From Hyphochytrium catenoides (lineage: Eukaryota; Sar; Hyphochytriomycetes; Hyphochytriales; Hyphochytriaceae): DNA of 60,021 nucleotides. A program made the translations under genes and the position numbers. The notes beneath the pieces are model-generated. The model did no database searches. It had not been told where the DNA came from and saw only the letters and a list, made by a program, of their open reading frames with translations. The stretch covers positions 1-60,021 of the forward strand of contig FLMG01000513.1 of assembly GCA_900088475.1 (NCBI GenBank). Direction: 5' to 3'. Shown here in pieces: positions 30,007-40,632 of this stretch (its first letter is position 1; the number at the start of each line of letters is the position of its first letter).

Positions 30007-30558
30007 TCTCTCTTCAGGGAGAGTCACGACCGTATATCCTAGCACTATCTCAATCTATTTATTAAGGCTTTAGCGCCTTCTCCACAATTGACAGGATATG
30101 GGAAGTCCAAAGGGATAAGAACCAACTCTTTAAGAAGTTCATTTTCCACGCTTGTCAATGCCTAAACAGAGACGGGCAGTGTCCTGCATTGACACTATGC
30201 CTGCCTTAAATGAGGGAGAACATGAAAGGTGTCAGAAGTCAGAACAGCTCCTTGGTGCAGTCAAGGAATGGAATGGGACTTTGCCGGACAGATGAACGCT
30301 ACCTGCCTCTTTATGAAGCTTCCCAGTACTTAGTCTTGGCATCTTCTTTCGTTCTTCTTTAGGCCTCATCGATGTTGCTTCACTCTCATTGCTCCTTTTA
30401 AACTTCTCCGCCCATCGTCGTCAAGAATTGCGGCCCTCGTCCCTGAAAATTTCAATCCGTCTTGATGTTGGGCAGAGCCATGGATCCGGTCAATCACGCT
30501 TCTTTTTATAGTCCTGAGTCATATGACATAAGCCTCGTAGGTGATTGAAGATGTGGCC
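30007..30558. other. Intergenic region
   Basis: Between the ends of two convergent genes; no exon or repeat seen. Confidence 0.4.
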
Positions 30559-31366
30559 TTATTCATCACAAGAACAAAGAAGCTGACCTCTCTTGCGTAA
30601 GGGCATTTCTTTTATTGCCTTTAGAGCAAGTAGTACCGCCATTATGGTTGCTGCTGCAGATGAATGGACCGACGCAAACCCGGTTGAATATTCAGAGAAC
30701 CAGATTGTTCCCTTAAAGCTCTTCCATATAGGGAAAGTCTCACAGCCAACAATGAACGATCGGCATACAGAACAACAGTCCTAACAATAACCGGGGACCA
30801 ACAAGGTAGACGGACCAGCCTAAAGCGTCACCAAAAAGGCAGGCAAACAAGCGAGCATGTCGGGGTGCAGAGGTCAACACCGCTGATGGCTTGCAATGGC
30901 CAACAGCAAGGACGCAGATGGTTGGTCTTGAAGAAGCCTCAGATAACCACTAGCAATTCATAACTTTCTCAGACTACGAGATCAGAATAAGCGCTGTCCC
31001 TGACAGCTCTCATGTACTTGAGTGAGATAGAAAGACTCAAGCTTAAACCGGCATACGAGATTCCAGGCCTGTATGTACACCAGCCGATTAAACTCTCCCT
31101 CAAGGGGCTGACTTGTTGCTAATGCTCGCACTCATGTATGGCTATCGAGGCCCAGTCGTATACTTCTCTAGAATAAAACAATCTCTTAATGTGTTAATGC
31201 AGGGCTTCTTCGAACGGCCCCTTAGGCTCCTAACAGAAGCGACGATACTTCGTCGCTGTAGAGAACATTCTTCAGGTGAGATGAGAAGAAATGTGTCCTT
31301 GATGGTCACTGCTACTCCCCGGTCAGTAACAGACATGTACTTTGTCTTGGCTGGGTGTAAAAGCAT
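30559..31366 (-). CDS. Candidate multi-exon membrane protein (tentative)
   Basis: I do not recognise it. Possible exons: ATG 31366 reading MLLHPAKTKYMSVTDRGVAV, TIKDTFLLISPEE and a basic end; a hydrophobic segment at about 30890-30730 reading ARLFACLFGDALGWSVYLVG, PRLLLGLLFCMPIVHCW, ending at a GTGAGA donor; and a long stop-free stretch at about 30780-30559 reading ETFPIWKSFKGTIWFSEYST.. IMAVLLALKAIKEM to a stop at 30559. The last two overlap in different frames, so only one of the two can be a coding reading at that point, and the joint is unresolved. The first exon may belong elsewhere. Confidence 0.3.
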
Positions 31367-31760
31367 CACGTGTGGTCCGGTTACCAGTTCCTATTGATCA
31401 GAGTCAAGTCCATGCTAGTAGGCAGTGGATTCTCACGAAGAAGGCTGAAGGGCTTGCCCAGTCATAGAAAAGCAGGTACAAAATAATCTTCAGCTTGAAC
31501 CTTTCCTACTCCTTCGTACGCTCAGTCAGAGTGGCTGCAAGTCAACCTACCAACGCGCTTGGTGACACAATAAACTGGCAAACGGGATATCGGATTTTAT
31601 TGCCTCCTTCAAGGGCTTTATTGACGGTAATAAGCTACTCCTATAGCAGTTCTACTACTGCTACCTGCTTCACGACCTCTGCCATTCAGCCGCTATTATA
31701 TATTACCTCTATAACCTGTTTCATTGAACTGGTCTCTGTCTAAGACTTCCTTCGTGTCAG
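31367..31760. other. Intergenic region
   Basis: No gene seen. Short plus frames here lack motifs. Confidence 0.35.
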
Positions 31761-32609
31761 CTACCTGAGAAGACACATAGCCGTTAGTAACAACGCCACC
31801 ATGCCACCCCAGTTCTGCACCCTTAGTACTGGTGCATTTGAAGAAGGAATCGGCTGAGACGAGGGTAAGCCTGTATCGTCATTAGGCTGAGCTGTCAACG
31901 ATGAGCCGTTGTCCTGTCCCTCTTCGGTTGGGGTGACGGTCGTGGCCGTAGGGGCTGCAGTCTGCGCAGTTATATTAGCTGCTGTTGACGGCAGCGGCGC
32001 CACAGTTGCTGTTGCTGGGGAGCGAGTCGTTGGACGGGTCGTGGATGGCGAGGGTGTTGATGTTGGAAGAGGAGAAGGAGTCGTGACCGCAGTGGGCTTC
32101 GTCGAAGGCTCTGGCATAGCCGTTGTTGGGCTGGGAGTAGGTGTTGCTTGTGGCGGCGGGGCGGTGGATGGCTGCTGGCTTTGAGCCCACCCCTGCGGGT
32201 ACTTTATGTATTGTGGCTCATTGGGACCCCCCGTTGCCAGAATCGCTTGCTCTGCTGCCGGATATTCAGGACATTGTCCAGCAGGTAGGAAGACCTCTTT
32301 TCCATCTTTTGTCATGCAGCAGTCTTCCGTGGTCTGACTATGCCTCAACTGATCTCTGCAGCAATAGATATACTGTGCATACTCGGAGTTCCCTCTTGTA
32401 TACCGCATATAGTTCAGAGTGTCGACAGAGACTTGGCGATATTCTGTGTAATCATAGCGAAGATTAACGCATTTGTAAGCAGTCCCACAGCAGCCGGAAA
32501 CACCTGGCGGTGCCGCGAGAAGAGAGACCGCTGCCACAAGAAGGGCTGACGTTAGGAAACTCCTTGCCCCTTCTCCAAGTCTTAGAAACGACGATGCCAT
32601 TGTCACCAT
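31761..32609 (-). CDS. Secreted Thr/Pro-rich protein, probably GPI-anchored
   Basis: A single frame of 282 residues. The start MVTMASSFLRLGEGARSFLT and the following hydrophobic LLVAAVSLLAA form a signal peptide. A small Cys-rich module follows (about residues 38-120) with two-Cys clusters (CCGTAYKC, YCCRDQ, DCCMTKD, GQCPEYP). About 100 residues of Thr/Pro/Ala/Ser follow (mucin-like, likely O-glycosylated, for example TPSPTTAMPEPSTKPT). The C-terminus has a hydrophobic tail (MVALLLTAMCLLR) after small residues (NWGG), the usual GPI-signal layout. Likely a cell-surface or wall protein. No known family. The Pro/Thr-rich part is low complexity and would be a poor homology probe; the Cys module is the useful part. 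Confidence 0.85.
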   Translation of the reverse strand: MVTMASSFLRLGEGARSFLTSALLVAAVSLLAAPPGVSGCCGTAYKCVNLRYDYTEYRQVSVDTLNYMRYTRGNSEYAQYIYCCRDQLRHSQTTEDCCMTKDGKEVFLPAGQCPEYPAAEQAILATGGPNEPQYIKYPQGWAQSQQPSTAPPPQATPTPSPTTAMPEPSTKPTAVTTPSPLPTSTPSPSTTRPTTRSPATATVAPLPSTAANITAQTAAPTATTVTPTEEGQDNGSSLTAQPNDDTGLPSSQPIPSSNAPVLRVQNWGGMVALLLTAMCLLR

Positions 32610-34255
32610 TGTATGTTAATATTGCCAGGGGTGGCGTTTGCTGAAAGAGGATATGCTTTTATAATGCTCTTACACAGTGGCATCAACCTAGGAGCTTCTC
32701 CTTTCTTGGAAACAGGGAGAAGAAACCTGAGCACTGGAGGGCTCTTGCTAGGTTGTGAGGCACAGAGACGACCCATGATCACCGCGGACGACCAACCAAG
32801 TGCTCCTTCCTCTTCTCCTTCCTCTACACAGTTGCCCATCAACACTCTCAAGCAGTAGCAGTTCTATCAAGCAGAAGTTACCCTCTTCCGTCTTTGACAG
32901 ACAGAGCCTAGCAGCAGATGAAGGACAAGTGCAAAGCTGTCCTCGTTTTCGCCATCAGTGGCCAGTCCCACTCTGTGGTGGGTGAGGAGGTGACGGAGCG
33001 AGCTGCTAATGGCCAAAGGTCATCCTTGAGTGGACAAGGTCCCGGAATTACGACGGAACATTGCCGAAAGTAAAAGGAAGGTCGTTTTCACTGAGGGTCA
33101 AAACCATCCCCACTACAGTTCCTACCCAAACTGAGCAGTAGAACCCGAAATGCTGTGAGGATGCAGACTGCTCTTCAACACCAGCAACTGAGAAAGGTCA
33201 GACGCATCATCACCGAGCAGGAACATCAGCAGCAGCTGCAAGCTCTCTTCTGCAGACCTCTCTCAAGCAATGTAGAGAGAGAGAGAGGAAGAAGCTGACT
33301 CGACTGCCATGATGTTGTCCGCTATTCTAGCAGCAGGAGGACTGACTGCATGTACTTAGCTCTACGGGGAACGACCAGCATGGAGTGAAGGGAAAGGGGA
33401 CTCTTCCCTCTGACATCATCATAATAGCTGCAACACTCCTATAGTGAGCGCCATCCTCCCGTCTCAGAAACCAGATCTTTACGTCGTTACCTTCGTCTGT
33501 TTCTTTGGAAGCTACGTCAGGAGTTCTGTCCACCGAGCAAACGCTGTGCGGGCGGTTGATGTGAATACACGAGGGTGATACAATGGGAACAGGCGGTCAC
33601 AGAGCCAGATCAAACGCGGTATCAGGGTCAAGGGTGGAGTAGGGAATCCATGGAGGCTATCAGAAGGTAGCCTAATGAAGATCAAATGGCCTCGCGCTAA
33701 CTAATAGTGGCGCTCCTTATACCACTCTTCTTCTCCGTCTCTTCAATCCCTCTTTCCACTTGAACTTGCACTGGTTAGTCTATTATATAGAGCTTGTCTC
33801 CCTGCCGCAGGGGTTATCAAATTAGAAGTAGGACTAGGTATCTGGCTTCTCTAATCACACTAGCTGTCCCAATTGGCCTCGTACTCTTCGAAGTCTTGAT
33901 GTTTATGAACCTTCTCTTCCCTCCATCTTTTTTTGGCGTTAATGCCCTCAGTCCCTTGTCCATCTGCCCCAGATCGCTCCTTTAAGTGGTTGATCTTTGC
34001 TCTTTGGCTCTCAATAACTTTTATCTATACTCGGTTGCTAGTCTTGTCCTTCAACCCATCAGTAGCCGCTGGAACAACCTAAAGAAATCAAGCACCACTA
34101 CTGGTGACTAGCACCAGTCCTCTGATGCCATTAATGCCCTTCTTCTTAGATGTCAGGGTCCTGGGTTCTTTCCTCCACCAAGAGTTCCTAGATGCAGGAT
34201 GAAATCCATCTTCAGCCTCTTTTGTGTCTTGGCCCTTAGTTATCCTCTGAGCAAA
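32610..34255. other. Region without a convincing gene
   Basis: Contains the promoter side of the GPI-type gene and the 3' side of the OSCA gene. A minus frame at 33533-33430 (DRTPDVASKETDEGNDVKIW) looks mildly coding but no splice partners were found. A small GA run lies at 33272-33290. Confidence 0.35.
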
Positions 34256-37200
34256 TCAACTCTCTGCTTCCGCTGAGGTGCTATAGTCCTCGTGGATCTG
34301 TTTCTCGGCTACAGAGTCAGCCCACAATGGAGTTCTGGCTGAAGTCTGGCGCGCGAAGAAGTTCTAAAAGCAGACAAATAATGGGGAAGGCCTCGTAAGT
34401 AAGCTGTCAACGACATAGCATCACCCATGTCTCTTGTTGTCTATCCATCAACATACCTTAAAAGGTTCATCATCAGTGATGAGCACCGGGTCACGGTAAA
34501 GAGATGGGTCTAAGTCTTCCTTCTGGAAGTGAAGGTAAAAGGTTTTAGAACTCGTTACGACGCGCATGGGCAAGAATCTTCACTCACTGGGTTGCTGGTC
34601 AGCAAGGGTGTCTCTTCATCATCTGCATAGTCCATGGGAAGAGAAAAATGTCGTCTCTTGTCCTGCACATACCTACAAAGAGGTCCTATCAGTACCGCAG
34701 CTGCACTACCTTTGCCTCGTTCTTTGTAGCTGCTCCTAGCTTAGCTGTCCTATTCTGCTAAGCATCATTTCTCGTCGTATGTTGGCGTAAGTCTAAGTCA
34801 CTGCCTATCGCTGCTTGAGATAGGATACCAGCTTCGCTCAAGTGAACAGATGTAGTGTATCCTACCAGGAGATGCTAAGGGTCTGAGTGAATAGAGTCAA
34901 AATGGTCACAGCAATCCACTGTGACTTCCTGCCCTGAATCAGGAAGTATGCTGTCATCACGATCTGCATACGGCATTGTCAGCAAGAAAGCCTGTCGTAA
35001 CTGAGATTGGGACCAGTGTACCTGATATATGGCTAGCGGCACCAACATGCCATGTAGGGCTGTTCGGCCCACAAGTCCTCGGCCTGGTACCTTTGGTCGG
35101 ATATAGAGCAGCTGATACCTACACGAGGAACAGCCGCGAGTAAGAAGCGCTCCAAAACTTAGAGAAAAGCAGTGTGGGGATAAAGGCGAGCATAAGTTTT
35201 TTCTTACTTATCCATATTGTGCTTAATATACGAGTAGAGTGTCCCAGCCAGAACAATCAGCGGTATCATCGTGCTGAAAACTGTCACGACGGCGATGACG
35301 CTGCGGACGGAAGAAAGGCATGTTATGAGCAAGGACGAGGGATGCTAAGTTAGCAAAACAGCCGCAGGCACTATATACCTAATAAACATTGCATATTGCA
35401 TGCCGAGATAGAAAGGATCCGCAGAAACGGCCTCGTCTTCCTCTTTCCTGGTTACAGCTCTCGAGCTGAGCCAACAAAACTTACTGGCTTCACCTAACCT
35501 TAGCATCTCCACTGCGCAGCCAAGTAGACCTCTCTGTATGACTGTGTAATATAGCCGTGACACACTGGGGGAAAGGCGATAGTGAGAAGAACAAGGCACT
35601 CACCATAATTGATGTAGAAGATTCCTGAGCTGCTGAAGAAGACACCTCCGATGGTGCTCAGAACCTATGAGGGAGGCAAAATAAAATGAGGAGGGCTTTC
35701 ATTGCCTCACTGACACTGTCAAGAAGAGCGATGCCTAGAGATACACATGCAACATGGAATCCCAGACAAGAGAAGGCGAAAGTTTGCTACGCAGCACCAC
35801 TCACATGCGACGACTCCTGGTTGATATACTTCAGAAAGGCGTCAACAGAACCAAATGCCAGCGATGGCAGAACAATTGTGTTAAAGATAAGATCTGGAGA
35901 AAGCACTGCTGGTTATTTCATAGATTCTCCATTAAGAAGGAGAGAGAAAGACGTCCATTCGAAGAGAGCAGGCACCATGCAAACGATGTGTTGGGGAAAA
36001 GAAGACTTACATATGGTGCAAATTCGCAAGACTTTCCTTTCACAGCCTGAGTAGGTAAGAATGGGCTCCAGGCGAGTGATGGACCAAAGGCTCTGAATCA
36101 GAGCCGCGTTGATTATCATCAGCCTGGAGAGAGACAATACAAGCATCAATGCTAAGTGTTCATGCGTTCTATATATCTCGGAATAAGACACGCACGTTAG
36201 GGTTGGCAGGTAGGTAAATAGAGCACTTGACATCGAGGGTGAGAATTTTGCCGTTGTATGCAGGACTTTATCGATGAGGCTCCAGGCACTTTCCTCCACA
36301 TCTATATGAGATAGCGCGCAAAAGGGGAAATCATTTCTTTTAGAGCCCATACAGAGATCAGGAGACGCCAAGAAGGGGTGTCTGAGTCTTGGTGGTGGAG
36401 ATAGAATGCACTATAGAGCATAGATGGGGAAATGAGCTAAAGAGAAGCGGTCACACACGTCCGGGGAGGAGAAGATCCTCGGCATCGGAGTCGGCATAAA
36501 CTAATACTGGATGAACATCGTACCTTTGAAGACAGTGACGCTGCCCATTGTGGAGACAACAGCAGTTGGCGAGGTAAATAGGATAAGGACGATGGCGATA
36601 AAGATTGAGATAAGCATTCTCCAAAGGAAACGGTAAACGGTGTGATAGGACATGCTGCTCCATTGAATGTCATGAGGATCAGGAGCGACCTGCAACTTCC
36701 AGTCATATACCTTCAGCTCGTTAGTGATGTTGCTAACTAGCAAAGGAAGGCACCGACGGAATAGAGGTTAGAACCTGACAACAAGTAGGTGATCTGTATC
36801 AAGAAGACTCTTTTTCTCTCTCCCCCTTTTGTCCTTGATGGCTCCCATATTTTGACCTTCTTTCACCCAGTCTTATAGTTGCGTATGCTCTCCCCAAGAT
36901 CCGCTACCGCATGCAATTGACACTAGTGACAGATAGCCGCCTCTCCGCCAGTATCGCTCGTTCTTTGTCATCTGCTACATCTCACCTTGCTCATTATCAA
37001 TACGTCGGTCCCCAGCGTAACCCAAGCTCTTGGCATTCCATTGACGGCAGAACTCTAACTTCTTAGTGTATGAAGAGAAAACCACGAAAGCTCGTCCGGT
37101 GCCCTCATGTGCCTTCACTACTCGGTGACGCTCAAGTACTTCATCACCGAAGGTTTGGTGGATGTTCTGTCGAATCTTGATCTCCCTAGCCAAGTGGCAG

Positions 37201-38495
37201 AAAGATTGAGTGTTAAGTCGTAAGGCGTTATCAGCGCTGGGGTTCGAACCACCGCACGAGGACCATACCTTTCCACGCAGCCCTCAAAGTGGCAGTAGTA
37301 AGAGTTTGGCTGGGGGAACAAGGCGTTGCCGGGACATAGTAAAACAGCCCAGGGCACACTTCCGTCATCTATCCTCTGCCTGAGCACTAAGAGGCGGTCA
37401 AGCTCGTCTTCATGCCCCTCTCGTACTCTCTTCAGCTTCCTGAGTTGATTTAGCTTGGGAACGAGGATGACATGCTCAGCCATCCGCGGGGACAACTGCA
37501 TAGACAAAGAGCCGGATGGTTAAAAGACGAGAAGAGCGCGCCAGCGAGATAGAAGTTAAATCCGCAGACGAGCTCGTGAAAGAGTTGAGAGGAGGGAGCA
37601 ACGTAGGGAGTGTACACCGTTCACACAGGGATCCAGGACTAGAATGGGAGGAGAATAGGCGCTCCAGGGCACTATCCGCATCAAGTACTAAAGCACCACT
37701 CTGGAGAAGTGACATTCTATCCCCAAAATTACCTGGTTCAGCAAGTGCCTAGCGCGAGACTCAGAAAGGTCCGTCGGTACACCAGACTTCACAAAAAGCG
37801 AGAGCGCTTGGAGAGAAGAGATTTTTGGAGAAGTAGCTGCATAGTCCCGCTGTTCCACGCTGGTGAGCTTCTCATTGAGCTTGAAGAGGTAGTAACCATA
37901 GCAAAGAGTGAACAGATAGAAGAAAGCAATGGGAAACCACAGCACTTTGGATTGGCGTGGGATGTCCCGAATGGTTGTCACAGCAAAACTCCCCATATCG
38001 CTGTCTTTCTTATGAGACTGCAGGATGTACACAGGCATCAGAAGTATGGATCCCAGAAGGCTTGTCACGCTTAGAAGACGAAAAGTGTACTCCTGGAACA
38101 CCAGGTAAAAGGCACCTTCAGTCCCAGATCTACGCTCTACCTCCATGCTTCTACATAGCACAGTGTCAGAGATGTCAGCGGGGGGAACAACTTCATGTTG
38201 GGCATAAAGAAAATGCTTGCCTCACGTCCAGCTTTCTAAAGTTCTGAAGCTTCTCTCTGAGCTTATGACCCGGCATGCCAGGAGTTCCTCTGCCAAAGCA
38301 GAATAGCTGCCTCCTCCCACTACGGGAGGTGATCAAAATTGTCAGAGTGACCACCAAGATCAGAACATCCAACAGGAAGATACTCAAAGTTCCTCGCCAG
38401 CCATGGGCTTCTGCTATTTGGACTTCGCGCGAACGGCCATGCCAGGGATCAGACATATTCCCCTGAATCGCAAGCCCAGCGAGTTGATCCTCCAT
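34256..38495 (-). CDS. OSCA/CSC1/TMEM63-family membrane channel, many exons
   Basis: This family forms osmotic- or mechano-gated cation channels of plasma and endomembranes. Start taken as ATG 38495 (MEDQLAGLAIQGNMSDPW). Exons in order: first membrane segment (TLSIFLLDVLILVVTLTIL); a second exon with two segments (RLLSVTSLLGSILLMPVYIL and VLWFPIAFFYLFTLCYGYYL); the cytosolic domain (VILVPKLNQLRKLKRVREGH.., then YAGDRRIDNEQ..); the hallmark VAPDPHDIQWSSMSY followed by IFIAIVLILFTSPTAV; then ANAALIQ-type segments, VLSTIGGVFFSSSGIFYINY, YLGMQYAMFIRYIVPAAVLL, VIAVVTVFSTMIPLIVLAGT, and PKVPGRGLVGRTALHGMLV. The APDP-D--W and membrane order match the family. A last exon reading NFFARQTSARTPLWADS ends at 34256. 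Small exons in 34.4-35.1 kb are approximate. Confidence 0.8.
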
Positions 38496-39047
38496 GGCTT
38501 CCACACGCCTTGCAGCGACTTGTCAGCACTCCTCAGGGCTTCATCTGTAAGCTTCTGGGGCGGTATGCTGCGGGCAGAGATGACCATGAACGCGCTTTCT
38601 TGGCGCAGCCTTGTTCCTCGGAGAGAAGATAGTTCACTGGAAGAACATGGAAACTGTAGCCGAGGCGACAATCAGAACAAGCAACCAGACCTACTCCTGG
38701 GGTATTTCTGTACCTGATCAGAGAGCCAGAACTCATCAAACATCACCAAAGCTCTGACTCACACGCTTCTTTTCTATGGTACAGGAGCAGATGACGGCTT
38801 GCGGCGGCTCAGTGAGCGAAGCTGCAGTTTCTTCAATGTGCTCGTCCTGCGGCATCCTGCATCGTTAGCCGATGTAAGGTATGCGCTAAATAACGCTGTT
38901 CTCTTCCACGCGAGTAGAAGCACCTACTACTACTATGTGGTGTCTTGTTTGTAGAGGGAAACTGTCCATAGAGATTGAATGATGAGACGAGGAGAGGCCA
39001 TCATCCGAGTGCAAAGACCAGTAGGCATTAAGCTCATTTTCCAGGTT
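38496..39047. other. Upstream region of the OSCA gene
   Basis: Minus-strand frames at 38740-38540 and a stretch at about 38860-38770 (MPQDEHIEETAASLTEPPQA, ending at a GTGAGT donor) look like possible upstream exons, but joining them to the OSCA frame was not possible by eye. The APRT gene is on the same strand further right, its 3' end facing this region. Confidence 0.35.
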
Positions 39048-39805
39048 CTATAATATTAGGCTCTCATCGATAAGAGAGAAGATCGGCACCGAGGGGTATG
39101 TGGCCTGAATACGCTCTCTCCCTTTCAAAGCACTGAGCTCAATAACACAAGCGCACTCGACCACGCTGCCACCTAGGGCACGGACAAGAGATATCGCAGC
39201 CAAGAGAGTACCACCCGTGGCTATTAGATCATCTATCAGAAGGACCTTATCTCCCGGGGAGATTGCGTCGCGAGACACCGCTAACGCGTCTTCACCTTGC
39301 GCATCATCCCCTTTATACTCCTGGTATCACGGAGGATGCAAATTATTATAGAAGCAGTGACATTAGAGGGTCAGATGCGCCTATCGTTTCACGCAAGGTA
39401 CTGGTGATAGACGGTATGCTTTACCTTTGTATAGCTGGCACCAATGATGCAGTTAGGTAGCTTTCCTGCTTTTCGCATCATAAAAAAGGGAACGCCTAGA
39501 GCGAGCGCTATCGGTGGCCCAAAGAGGAAACCCCTGGCATCTAGGCCGCCTATAGAAGAAAGTGGCCGGGCGGGCTTAGAGGACTTTGGTTGTAAGTCTC
39601 CGTACAGGGTGTCCTAACCTATGCTTTGTATGTCCATTGCTTTATAGCGCTGAATAAATAATGTTATGCACTCCTTGAATTCAATAGGGCTTCGAAGCAG
39701 ACCACTGATGTCATAGAAGCGATCTACGCCCTTGAACGGAAAGTGTGGAATAGTCCCTGCAATGCGTGAGAGAATCTCGCGAGGCTCCTCACTGGCAACA
39801 TCCAT
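39048..39805 (-). CDS. APRT: Adenine phosphoribosyltransferase, three exons
   Basis: Purine salvage: adenine plus PRPP gives AMP. ATG 39805. Exon 1 reads REILSRIAGTIPHFPFKGV, FYDISGLLRSP, the usual APRT N-terminus (PDFP-KGI-F-DI--LL). Exon 2 reads GLDARGFLFGPPIALALGV and RKAGKLPN, the adenine-side G.(D/E)ARGF.FG motif. Exon 3 reads EYKGDDAQGEDALAVSRDAI, GDKVLLIDDLIATGGTLLAA, with the PRPP-binding VLLIDDL.ATGGT loop, to a stop at 39048. About 195 residues, near the family norm (about 180). All catalytic motifs are intact. The 39.4 kb intron is the largest. Confidence 0.92.
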
Positions 39806-40214
39806 TTCAGAGCCTTTCTAACCTTGCAGGTAAAACTTTGTCGACCGCTTTGCTGGACAAGGCAATCTGCAAGGTGATCAGAATCTGCAATAAGTCTTCC
39901 TCCCCAGGAGACCTCAATCTCCGTCTGAGTGATCGATCTTCAGAATGCACCAAACCCAATAAAAATAAATCTCCTTTCAGGCATTCCAGACCTCCTCCAG
40001 TGTTGGATCAAACTACGGATATCAATGAGCACCTCGCTTTAGTTACCAGAGACCCTTTCAACTGCCACCTCCCACAACGCTGTTTGTTGCCCTTTCGAGT
40101 TTAGGAAGGATTCCTTATTCACTATCAGTATATTCATGATAGACCATATGGACGTTCCTTGGATTCAGAACCACTGGGGTCTGGAGGAATATCTCTGAGG
40201 AACTTCAACGCCGT

Positions 40215-40548
40215 TCAGATGCTGAGCCGCAGAATGTGATGGCCGCCGGGCTCAGGCAGCACAGCCATCGACAGAGCTGAGCTTCTGTTATTATTAGGAT
40301 GGAAAGAGGAAGGACAGCGTGCGAGGTGAGAGGAGGTAGAGGATAGGAAAGGACGGTCAACGGTGAAACAGGGCGGGAGGGCCAGTAAGAGATAGAGGTG
40401 ATCAGGCCCAGCACCTCGCGGAGTGCATGGCCAAAAGCTTCGAGCTTGAGATAACGGATCACGCGATACGTTCAGCCAACCGGGCCACACTGTCATTTTC
40501 AAAGTCCTGAGCACTAGCAGTCCTATTTCCCCTACAAAGGCCAGACAT
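40215..40548 (-). CDS. Small hypothetical protein, two exons
   Basis: ATG 40548 reads MSGLCRGNRTASAQDFENDS, then VARLAERIA to a GTGATC donor. A second exon after a TAACAG acceptor reads SSALSMAVLPEPGGHHILRL to a stop at 40215. About 52 residues; phase agrees. No known family. It sits head-to-head with the Hrd3-like gene about 85 bp away. Another minus frame just downstream, ending RDIPPDPSGSESKERPYG, might be an extra exon instead. Confidence 0.3.
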
Positions 40549-40632
40549 TGCAGCATACGAAGCCCATCCCCACCGTGGCTTCATTAGCTGGAGTTCCAAG
40601 GCCCTACAAGGGGAACATTGACGACAAGCAAG

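Noticed and set aside
31142-31369. Possible reverse-transcriptase fragment (KTKYMSV...)
   Set aside because: Only a few residues resemble the motif, and no YxDD box or endonuclease is nearby.
37228-37252. GGGTTCGAACC resembling a tRNA T-arm
   Set aside because: It lies inside a coding exon of the OSCA gene and no acceptor stem, D-arm or anticodon arm surrounds it.
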